Of a stretch of DNA of 48,255 nt, positions 24,826-32,800 are shown piece by piece. Every line of letters begins with the position of its first letter. Positions within the stretch are counted from its first letter, which is position 1. The DNA lies in NCBI GenBank assembly GCA_964567845.1, contig CAZMOG010000006.1, positions 1 to 48,255 on the forward strand, given 5' to 3'. The translations under genes and the position numbers were made by a program. The notes beneath the pieces were generated by a model. The model searched no databases, was not told the origin of the DNA, and saw only the letters and a program-made list of their open reading frames with translations. This stretch comes from RGIG9079 sp964567845 (GTDB taxonomy: Bacteria > Bacteroidota > Bacteroidia > Bacteroidales > Marinifilaceae).

Positions 24826-25881
24826 CTAAATTTCAATATTGGTGTTTACATCACTCCACTCGTCAACAACCGGCTTAAAGCCCTCGCCTCCTGCCTGATT
24901 GGGCGGTTCCGGAATCTCTATCACATGATCCAATAGCAACCACTGCTTCTCAACAGCCTCTGTTGTCGAGAATGTTGAGGTTATGTTCAATGTCTCACTA
25001 TGAGGTTCTCCATATATTGTTAAGAAGTCGAATGTAATCTCCAACTGGTTCTCAGCATCGGGTAACTTTCCAAAAGTACTGAATGTAGTGTAGATTGTTA
25101 CAGCGCCATCGTCGCCCGCACGCGCAATTCCTGCTGCTCTACCATCCTCGGGCTGCAACTCGAAATATACGGTTACATTGTCATCGGTATCCATTCCGGA
25201 ACCGTTTACCCAAGCTGAACCGGACATTCCTGAAAGCAAACCAACCGATGAAGTGGCATACTCCATTCCCTTTACCTTAACTTGCAAATAGTATGATTTT
25301 ACAATACTCTTCGCAACAAAGTGCTCACCATCGTGATTTAACAATGTATCAACCTCTTCAACGTATGGAACATCAAGTTCTCCACAAGTTGCCGCGAAAA
25401 GATGATCGGGGTCATACACAATCTTCTCCTCTACATTCTCGCCTCTACTTGGGATTCTTGAACGCAAGTGCGATGCTATTTCATTGGTTGAAGCTTTTGC
25501 ATCAATATAGTTGTTGTGATTATCTACATGAGTTGTTTCGGTATCGAAGTTATATACCATAAGGTTATATCTACCCGGATCTGCAACAATCCATCCCTCG
25601 TAGAAAAATCCTCTCTCGTCTTGTCCCATATCTCTCAGGAAACGAACCGCCTTCTCCTCGCCGGTTTCAGGGTCTGCAAGAATCAAACGAAGCACATCGG
25701 GACGATTGTATGTAGGTTTCACATACGATTCATTATAGAATCCCTGAGTTACATTGGGTAAGGCCTCATCAATGTACACACGAACATAGTGCGTATTGCA
25801 CATGTCGAGAAGCGGTCTTCGCTCACAACCTGCGAATAGTACAACGGCTATAATCGTTAATATGTACATTAAACGTTTCAT
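24826..25881 (-). CDS. FimB/Mfa2 family fimbrial anchor lipoprotein
   Basis: This 351-residue lipoprotein has Cys19 in VVLFAGCERRPL. The start of the mature protein (CNTHYVRVYIDEALPNVTQGFYN) and the layout are typical of FimB/Mfa2-type proteins, which cap the base of the pilus and anchor it to the outer membrane. These proteins keep their lipid, and no maturation Arg motif is seen in the expected place. The ATG overlaps the stop of the DUF3575 gene by one base (TAATG), so translation is coupled. Confidence 0.85.
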   Translation of the reverse strand: MKRLMYILTIIAVVLFAGCERRPLLDMCNTHYVRVYIDEALPNVTQGFYNESYVKPTYNRPDVLRLILADPETGEEKAVRFLRDMGQDERGFFYEGWIVADPGRYNLMVYNFDTETTHVDNHNNYIDAKASTNEIASHLRSRIPSRGENVEEKIVYDPDHLFAATCGELDVPYVEEVDTLLNHDGEHFVAKSIVKSYYLQVKVKGMEYATSSVGLLSGMSGSAWVNGSGMDTDDNVTVYFELQPEDGRAAGIARAGDDGAVTIYTTFSTFGKLPDAENQLEITFDFLTIYGEPHSETLNITSTFSTTEAVEKQWLLLDHVIEIPEPPNQAGGEGFKPVVDEWSDVNTNIEI

Positions 25882-27146
25882 TATCTCTTACTCTTTATTC
25901 TAATTGGCAATACCAAACTGATTTCTGCTTTTGTCAAACCGAAATAGTTAAGGGTTCCCGCCTTGTTGTTATCCTTAATCAAGATATTATAATCCTCTGT
26001 CGGTATATAGTGTTGATAAGGAATCTTGGCATAACCCGCCGATGCACTGAACTCCAAGTTGAAGTATTTACCTATCGGCATTGAATAGCCATAACTTAAA
26101 CCGGCACTCCAGAAATCAAATTGATAGCATCCGAAATCACGACCAATCTGAATATCACCCTTTCCTGTCCAACCATATAATCCCAGAAAGTGTCCTAACA
26201 ATGCATCGCGCTGTTTACGATATGCATTTTCCGGAATATTTTTCTGTTTGAACCACCAACGGAACTCACCCCCACCCGTAAGCAACTCCACACAATACTT
26301 ATTACTCTTGGGTTCCCACCATGGAGTGTGCTGTTGAAGTACAACCGAGAACTTCTTGGCAAAAGGAATCTCAATTGAGTAGTTCAACACGGTAAACGCA
26401 TCGTAAAGCAAGTTGGTCTTTAATGCCAATATGGTTCGCATAGATTGAGGTTTATCAATAAATTGTACCGGCTCCAATACTGAGTCAATCTTCAGCTGAG
26501 AGGCCGAATCTGTTATCCAGGCAAATGGATCGACTGTCTCCATCCACACACAAATCCATGTTGCGGCACGCAACTCCGGCATGTAGTGGCGGAACATGTA
26601 ATTCCAGGTATATCCATTATCAAGTTGTTGCAATCTCCACTTTCTTGTATCATTAGAGATTGTTTGGTCTTTCAATATTCTTAACACCGATTCACGATCA
26701 TGCCTACCATAGTTGGCAGCAACCAACTCCGTCAACCCCTGCCAGTTCTCGGCCAATGGGCTGAGAATAATTTTATCGGCATTTAATTTCGAACTGTCAG
26801 GAGAGTTGGCTAACAAGAACGCTTTAGCACTCGCTCCGCGCTTTTCTGCAAGCTCAACATTGTGCTTGTAATTACCTTCAGGCGATGCCCATGAATAAAT
26901 AACAATACTATCAACCCTTGGAGAATGCTGAAGATAGTATTTTATTCTATTTATATTTACATCATTATTAAGGTAATTCGGATTAATATTCGTACTATCG
27001 AACCTGTAGTAAATTGCGAAATATTCTGCAACTGCTTTAACACTACGCACCTGTCCGGTTGCTGTTCCTAAGCAACAGAAAAACGTTATTAAAATATAAC
27101 TAAAAACTCTCATACGCTTCGGTGCAATCATCCAATTTTTGGTCAT
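25881..27146 (-). CDS. DUF3575 outer-membrane protein, first gene of the pilus operon
   Basis: This 421-residue protein has a signal peptide cleaved after about residue 31 (FCCLGTATGQ). Residues about 35-190 resemble an OmpA-like domain (FAIYYRFDSTNINPNYLNN, VIYSWASPEGNYKHNVELAEKRG). Residues about 230-415 match DUF3575, with ALKTNLLYDAFTVLNYSIEIP and SVVLQQHTPWWEPKSNKYCVELL, rich in alternating aromatic strands and predicted to be an outer-membrane barrel. DUF3575 genes regularly head fimbrillin operons in Bacteroidales. A role in pilus assembly or in linking the anchor to the peptidoglycan is plausible but not shown. Confidence 0.82.
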   Translation of the reverse strand: MTKNWMIAPKRMRVFSYILITFFCCLGTATGQVRSVKAVAEYFAIYYRFDSTNINPNYLNNDVNINRIKYYLQHSPRVDSIVIYSWASPEGNYKHNVELAEKRGASAKAFLLANSPDSSKLNADKIILSPLAENWQGLTELVAANYGRHDRESVLRILKDQTISNDTRKWRLQQLDNGYTWNYMFRHYMPELRAATWICVWMETVDPFAWITDSASQLKIDSVLEPVQFIDKPQSMRTILALKTNLLYDAFTVLNYSIEIPFAKKFSVVLQQHTPWWEPKSNKYCVELLTGGGEFRWWFKQKNIPENAYRKQRDALLGHFLGLYGWTGKGDIQIGRDFGCYQFDFWSAGLSYGYSMPIGKYFNLEFSASAGYAKIPYQHYIPTEDYNILIKDNNKAGTLNYFGLTKAEISLVLPIRIKSKR

Positions 27147-27163
27147 TTATAGAACCTGCATCG

Positions 27164-27171
27164 CAAATTTA
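27164..27171 (-). promoter_or_regulatory. Probable -7 element of the pilus operon
   Basis: Minus-strand TAAATTTG matches TAnnTTTG and lies 17 nt before the ATG at 27146. No clear -33 box is seen, which would fit activator dependence. Confidence 0.5.
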
Positions 27172-27225
27172 TATAATAAATTCTAAAAAATCATACGCAT
27201 GAACCAAAAAGAATCACATATTTTA

Positions 27226-27234
27226 CCCCCCCCC
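27226..27234. repeat. Nine-C homopolymer tract upstream of the pilus operon
   Basis: A run of nine C (nine G on the minus strand) in otherwise AT-rich DNA, about 55 bp upstream of the -7 box of the pilus operon. Such tracts in promoters of surface structures can vary in length by slippage. Variation is not shown by a single sequence. Confidence 0.6.
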
Positions 27235-27241
27235 GTAAAAT

Positions 27242-27276
27242 CTTTGCAAATATTTGATTATCAATACTTTGCAAAG
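27242..27276. promoter_or_regulatory. 17-bp imperfect dyad, possible operator
   Basis: The arms CTTTGCAAATATTTGAT (27242-27258) and ATCAATACTTTGCAAAG (27260-27276) are inverted copies matching at 14 of 17 positions around one central base. The outer TTTGCAAA octamers are exact. It lies between the C tract and the SDR gene. Confidence 0.5.
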
Positions 27277-27301
27277 CTCATAATTTCGTATTTTATTTTT
27301 T

Positions 27302-27333
27302 AGAATATTTAACACGGCAAAATTAAATATTCT
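27302..27333. promoter_or_regulatory. Perfect 11-bp inverted repeat, possible operator
   Basis: AGAATATTTAA (27302-27312) and TTAAATATTCT (27323-27333) are exact inverted copies with a 10-bp spacer. Centre-to-centre spacing is 21 bp, two helical turns, as for a dimeric DNA-binding protein. It lies about 60 bp upstream of the SDR ATG. Confidence 0.5.
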
Positions 27334-27391
27334 TTATAAATTTACAATGAAAAGATAGAAGTTTTTTACATAATATTTTTATTGTTGAAAA

Positions 27392-28159
27392 ATGAAGGAT
27401 AAGATTGTATTTATAACCGGAGCATCAAGTGGAATAGGCGAGGCCTGTGCCAGAAAGTTTGCTGCAAACGGAGCAAAGGTAATCATCAATGCCCGCAACG
27501 CCACGAAGCTTAATGCCCTTAAGAAAGAGCTTGAGAATGAATACAATGCGCAAGTATTTGTATTACCATTCGATGTTCGCGACAGAGTGGCTGCCGCTAA
27601 ATGCCTGGATTCCTTGCCCGAACACTGGAAAGGGATTGACTTACTGATAAATAATGCCGGTCTGGTTATCGGAGTCGACAAAGAGTACGAGGGAAACATG
27701 GATGAGTGGGACATTGTAATCGACACCAACATCAAAGCACTCCTCGGAATGACACGTTTGGTTGTACCGGGAATGGTTGAACGTGGACACGGACACATCA
27801 TTAATATTGGTTCAATTGCGGGCGATGCCGCATATCCAGGAGGCAGTGTCTACTGTGCAACCAAGGCTGCAGTAAAGGCCCTTTCCGATGGCCTTCGCAT
27901 GGATTTGGTACACACTCCTCTACGCGTAACCAACATCAAACCTGGACTTGTCGAGACAAACTTTTCGGTAATTCGCTTCCGTGGAGACAAAGAAAAGGCC
28001 GACAATGTATATAAAGGTATCCGCCCATTGACGGGAACCGATATTGCCGAGACTGTCTATTTTGCAGCATCGGTACCCGAGTATATGCAGATTGCCGAAA
28101 TGCTGGTTCTTCCGGTACACCAGGCATCGGGCACAATTGTACACAAGGAGTTAAACTAA
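27392..28159 (+). CDS. Short-chain dehydrogenase/reductase (YdfG-like)
   Basis: This 255-residue classical SDR oxidoreductase has the cofactor motif TGASSGIG near residue 10, NNAG near residue 88, and the catalytic set S141, Y154 and K158 (GSVYCATKAAVKAL). The sequence is closest in style to the YdfG / NADP-dependent 3-hydroxy acid (serine) dehydrogenase group: the start KIVFITGASSGIGEACARKFA and the end LPVHQASGTIVHKELN are typical. It is followed by nfeD after 13 bp, so the three genes 27392-29593 probably form one transcript. Confidence 0.92.
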   Translation: MKDKIVFITGASSGIGEACARKFAANGAKVIINARNATKLNALKKELENEYNAQVFVLPFDVRDRVAAAKCLDSLPEHWKGIDLLINNAGLVIGVDKEYEGNMDEWDIVIDTNIKALLGMTRLVVPGMVERGHGHIINIGSIAGDAAYPGGSVYCATKAAVKALSDGLRMDLVHTPLRVTNIKPGLVETNFSVIRFRGDKEKADNVYKGIRPLTGTDIAETVYFAASVPEYMQIAEMLVLPVHQASGTIVHKELN

Positions 28160-28172
28160 AAAACAACTAACT

Positions 28173-28604
28173 ATGGAATTATGGCAAATATGGCTTGCAG
28201 TAGCCATTCTATTCATTGTCATTGAGATTTGCACAGCCGGATTTGCAATTGCATGCTTCTCGGTTGGAGCGCTTCTTGCACTTCTTTGCACACTGTTCGG
28301 ATGGCCTTTATGGACCCAAATTCTGGGCTTTGCAATTGGAAGTACCCTGGCATTTATCTTTATCAGACCTATTGCAGTAAAGTACCTGCAACAAAAAACA
28401 ACAGACCATAAAACCGGTGTGGATGCACTGATTGGACGCGAAGCACGCGTTTCGGAAACTATCATTGCAGACAACTACGGTCGTGTAGCTATCGATGGCG
28501 ATGATTGGAAAGCAAAATCGAGCGATGGCAGTGAAATTCCTGCCGGCACAAAAGTTCAGATTGTATCAATTGAAAGTATAGTTCTAACAGTAAAAAAAGC
28601 ATAA
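28173..28604 (+). CDS. NfeD family membrane protein (short form)
   Basis: This 143-residue protein has two or three hydrophobic segments (WLAVAILFIVIEICTAGFAIACFSVGALLALLC, then ILGFAIGSTLAFIFI) followed by a C-terminal OB-fold of about 65 residues (GVDALIGREARVSETI, GRVAIDGDDWKAKSSDG, IPAGTKVQIVSIES). It lacks the ClpP-like protease domain of long NfeD proteins. Short NfeD proteins pair with SPFH/band-7 proteins, and the next gene, 2 bp downstream, is exactly that partner. The pair is expected to form a membrane-microdomain or quality-control complex. Confidence 0.92.
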   Translation: MELWQIWLAVAILFIVIEICTAGFAIACFSVGALLALLCTLFGWPLWTQILGFAIGSTLAFIFIRPIAVKYLQQKTTDHKTGVDALIGREARVSETIIADNYGRVAIDGDDWKAKSSDGSEIPAGTKVQIVSIESIVLTVKKA

Positions 28605-28606
28605 CA

Positions 28607-29593
28607 ATGGAAGGCACTTACATTTTATTGGCAGTGATAGTATTCTTCGTGATACTATTGGTTGCAAACGGAATCAAGATTATTCCACAATCAGAGACAA
28701 AGGTAATTGAGCGTTTGGGAAAGTTCCACAAGGTTCTTCCCGCAGGAATCAACATTATCTGGCCATTCTTCGATAAGCCTAAAATGATTGCTGTACGCAA
28801 GGTTTTAACCACAACCCACGGCATTCAGTACGCAAGAATCGTGTCATCGTCGGTTATTGATTTGCGTGAGCAGGTTTACGATTTCCCTAAACAGAACGTA
28901 ATTACCAAAGATAACGTTCAGACCGAGATCAATGCACTGCTCTACTTCCAAATCGTTGACCCTGCAAAATCGGTTTACGAGATTGATAATCTTCCGAACG
29001 CTATAGAGAAGTTGACCCAAACCACACTTCGTAACGTGATTGGAGAGTTGGAGCTTGATGAGACTCTTACATCGCGTGACACAATCAACGCAAAACTTCG
29101 TGCAGTTTTGGACGATGCCACAAACAAGTGGGGAGTTAAGGTTAATCGTGTGGAGTTGCAGGATATTACTCCTCCTGAAACAGTGCGCGTTGCCATGGAG
29201 AAGCAGATGCAGGCAGAGCGTAACCGTCGTGCCGAGATTCTTAAGGCTGAGGGAGAAAAGACTGCAGCTATCCTGAAATCCGAGGGAGAAAAGACCTCGA
29301 AGATCAACGCTGCCGAGGCTGAGAAGCAATCATTGCTACTACAGGCCGAGGGAGAGTCGGGAGCAAAGGTTCTACAGGCCGAGGCCGAGGCTGAAGCAAT
29401 TGCAAAGGTTGCTCAGGCCATTGCCAACACCAAAACCGATCCTGCAACCTACCTATTGGCCGTTAAGTATATTGAAACACTTCGCGACATTACCAGTGGC
29501 CAAAACAACAAGACCGTCTATATGCCATACGAGGCGAGCAGCGTTCTAAGCTCAATCGGAAGCATCAAAGACATCTTCAACAAACAGGCATAA
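28607..29593 (+). CDS. SPFH/band-7 domain protein (QmcA/stomatin-like)
   Basis: This 328-residue protein has one N-terminal membrane anchor (ILLAVIVFFVILLVANGI). A band-7/PHB domain spans about 25-200 (SETKVIERLGKFHKVLPAGINIIWPFFDKP, VQTEINALLYFQIVDPAKSVYEI). A long coiled coil rich in Ala-Glu-Lys repeats follows (AEILKAEGEKTAAILKSEGEK, about 200-270). It is the membrane-scaffold partner of the NfeD protein encoded 2 bp upstream. QmcA-type proteins form oligomeric cages around membrane proteases such as FtsH; that function is inferred from the family. A strong terminator follows at 29628-29666. Confidence 0.95.
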   Translation: MEGTYILLAVIVFFVILLVANGIKIIPQSETKVIERLGKFHKVLPAGINIIWPFFDKPKMIAVRKVLTTTHGIQYARIVSSSVIDLREQVYDFPKQNVITKDNVQTEINALLYFQIVDPAKSVYEIDNLPNAIEKLTQTTLRNVIGELELDETLTSRDTINAKLRAVLDDATNKWGVKVNRVELQDITPPETVRVAMEKQMQAERNRRAEILKAEGEKTAAILKSEGEKTSKINAAEAEKQSLLLQAEGESGAKVLQAEAEAEAIAKVAQAIANTKTDPATYLLAVKYIETLRDITSGQNNKTVYMPYEASSVLSSIGSIKDIFNKQA

Positions 29594-29627
29594 AATCAAA
29601 CTGCAACCATACAGTTGCACGATACAC

Positions 29628-29666
29628 AAGGGGCTGACTAATCTCATTTTAGTCAGCCCCTTTCAT
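29628..29666 (+). terminator. Rho-independent terminator after the SPFH gene
   Basis: AAGGGGCTGACTAA (29628-29641) and TTAGTCAGCCCCTT (29649-29662) form a perfect 14-bp stem with a 7-nt loop, ending in TTT. It begins 35 nt after the stop codon. Confidence 0.9.
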
Positions 29667-29767
29667 AAATTTTCCGCCATCCACCTTGCCGTTATCGACA
29701 AGAAAACAGTAAAAATCCGATAATCTATACTCATAAGAGACACTAGCGGAAGCCGATTTTAGAGCTA

Positions 29768-29793
29768 TAAAAAAGGGGCAGTTGACTGCCCCT
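29768..29793 (-). terminator. Rho-independent terminator of the glycogen operon
   Basis: On the minus strand AGGGGCAGT (29785-29793) pairs with ACTGCCCCT (29774-29782) and runs into a T6 tract, 26 nt after the stop codon at 29819. A separate 10-bp inverted repeat, AAATCCGATA (29713-29722) with TATCGGATTT (29807-29816), encloses it. Confidence 0.9.
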
Positions 29794-29818
29794 AAAAATT
29801 TATCTATATCGGATTTAA

Positions 29819-32800
29819 TTACAACCACTTAACAAGTGGGAAATCCATTCTGTGTACCAAAGCAGGGTGCTTAGGATAGATACGGATAGCCAACATCTGC
29901 TCTCCCGGTGCATCAGGAGTAACCTCGATGTGGTAAACAGCCTTACCGTCAGCCTGGCTAACTGCATTGAACTGATATGTTGCTTTAATATTCAACTTAT
30001 CGTTCTCGCGCTCAGCGTAAACCAACTCAACGCCCAAATCGTTCATATCCAACTCACCAATCTCCAAAGTAACATCTGCGCTATAAGAGTTACCCAAAGC
30101 AATGCTCTGACTTGCCTTATCAGGGAAGCTGAATCCGGCTACCTCGATGTGCTCCCACTCCTGAGCAACCTTCTTCTTCCAATCAGCTACCTGCTTAGCC
30201 AACTCAAAGTTGTTAGCAATCATCTTATTGTAACGCTCACACAATGGATTGTAATATTGATTCTCGTAATCAATCAACATACGGTTGGTTGTAAAGTTAG
30301 AAGCAACCTTGGCAATTGTATTCTTAACGAAGCTTACCCAACTTGGAGAGATACCCTTCTCGTTCTTATCATAGAAACATGGAGCGATATCGTCCTCGAT
30401 AATATTGTAAACTGTCTCAGAATCCAACTCATCCTGGAATCCCTGATTCTCGTAAGTTCTCTTCTCCTGCAACATCCATCCTGCATCCGGGCGGTAACCC
30501 TCTACCCACCATCCGTCAAGAACTGAGAAGTGCATAACTCCGTTCATTGCAGCCTTCTCTCCTGATGTACCTGAAGCCTCAAGTGGACGTGTAGGCATGT
30601 TCATCCAAACGTCAACTCCCTGTACCAAGTACTTGGCAAGGTCCATATCATAGTTAGGCAAGAACAAAATCTTACCGATGAACTGAGGATATTTAGAAAT
30701 CTCAACGATTCTCTTAATCAAATCCTGACCAGCCTTATCTGCCGGGTGAGCCTTTCCTGCAAAGATGAACTGTACAGGACGCTCAGGATTATTTACAATC
30801 TCGTTCAAACGATCAAGGTTTCTAAACAACAAGTGTGCACGCTTGTATGTAGCGAAACGACGAGCAAATCCGATTGTCAATACATCCGGACGCAATGTCT
30901 CCTTAATCTTAACAATCTGACGAGGTGTAAAGTATGAGTTTGTAACTCCACTCTCCAACAACTCGATTACACGGTCAATAAGTCTCTTTCTAAGGCTTGT
31001 ACGAATAGACATTACCTTCTCGTCAGAAACATTGTAAATTCCGTCGAAACAGCTCTTATCATAGTGGTGAGTTGGGAAATCTTTACCAAACTCCTTGTAG
31101 TAAATCTCCTTCCATGCAGCGTTTGTCCAAGTCTCGAAGTGAACTCCGTTGGTTACATAACCAATGTGGTTCTCGGCTGCTGTATAACCCGGCCACATGC
31201 ACTTGAAGATATCCTGGCTAACCTTTCCGTGAAGCATTGATACTCCATTGATCTCCTGCGAGATATTAGCTGCCAAGAAACTCATTGAGAACTTCTCGCC
31301 ACGGTCATAGCCATTCAACTTACCCAATCCCATGATCTGCTCCCAATTTACCTTCAATAGGTCTGTATAGTGCCACATGTAGGTTCTAAGCATATCCTCG
31401 TCGAAAGCGTCGTGTCCTGCTGGAACAGGAGTATGTGTAGTGAACAAAGATGAGCTTCTTACTACCTCCAATGCCTGATCAAAGGTCAAGTTGTCATCCT
31501 GAATGTAGTTCTTCATACGCTCAATTCCAATGAATGCAGCGTGTCCCTCATTACAATGGTATGTATCATTGTAGATACCCAACTTTCTCAAAGCCTGGAT
31601 ACCACCGCATCCCAAAAGCAACTCCTGCTTCAAACGATTCTCCCAGTCTCCACCATACAAGTGGTGAGTTACGCTCTGATCCTCCTTGATGTTATCACCG
31701 AAATCGGTATCCAACAAATACAACTCAACACGACCAACATCTACGCGCCAGATTCTTGCATACAATGTTCTTCCGGGGAATGGCAATGTAACCAAGATAA
31801 AGTTACCATTCTCATCAAGAACAGGCTGAGCAGCCAACTTCATGAAATCCTGTGCATCATAAACAGCCTCCTGGTCTCCTGCAGCAGATAGCTTCTGAGT
31901 AAAGTAACCGTATCTGTACAACAAACCAACTGCGTGCATCTTTGTATTCTTGTCACTAGCCTCTTTCAAGTAGTCACCGGCCAAAACTCCCAAACCTCCT
32001 GAATAGATCTTCAATGATGTGTGAAGAGCATACTCCATACTGAAGTATGAAACACCTCCTCCGGTTGCGTTTGGTTTCTCTGCCATATATGCCTTAAACT
32101 CTGCATATACCTTATCCAACATTGCCATGAACTTCTCATCAGCCTCAAGAGCTTTCAAACGGCTCATTGATACACTGTCAAGCATAGCAATTGGGTTATG
32201 GCCATACTTTTTCCATGCTTCGTAATCTACCATGCGGAACATCTCTCTAGCATCGTCGTTCCAGCACCACCAAAGATTCTTAGAAATCTCTTCCAAACCC
32301 TTCAACTTCTCGGGAATGTTACGGTGAACCATAACACTTACCCAAGTTGGGTTGTTAACTGTCAATTGTTTTTCCATATATGAACTTCTATCCTGCACTT
32401 GAATATTTAAATGGTTTAATCGGTTAATAGCTTTTTCAAGTGCCAATTCGTAAGCTTTTTTATAATGAACAACCAAGTTATCCCATAGGGCAATATTCGA
32501 TACCTCCTTGGCATTCCGGCGAATCTCGCTTACCTGCTCAGGAGTCATCTTGGTATATGCCAAAATACTGTTAGCAATCTTGTTACTAACCTCTTGGTTG
32601 TTGTAATCATCACGCTTGATTACCTCAACTCCGGGATGATTCTCTTTACAATAATCGTTCACCCACAATCCGAAACCTGCCAATGTGGTAGTGATTGTAG
32701 GAACTGCAAAAGCAACACTCTCCATTGGAGTATAACCCCATGGCTCGTAGTATGAAGGGAATACGGTTAAATCCATTCCGATCAATACATCGTAATAGGG

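Larger units (their letters stand above)
27159..27349. repeat. Imperfect inverted repeat pair bounding the pilus/SDR promoter region
   Basis: CATCGCAAATTTATA (27159-27173) is matched at 13 of 15 positions by the reverse complement of TATAAATTTACAATG (27335-27349), with 161 bp between them. Each arm contains an outward-facing -7-like box. This could mark mirrored divergent promoters or an invertible segment. The arms are AT-rich, so chance similarity must be allowed for. Confidence 0.4.

Noticed and set aside
27226..27234. C tract as a frameshifting switch within a coding sequence
   Set aside because: It lies in intergenic DNA, about 80 bp before the pilus operon ATG and about 160 bp before the SDR ATG, so only a transcriptional effect is possible.
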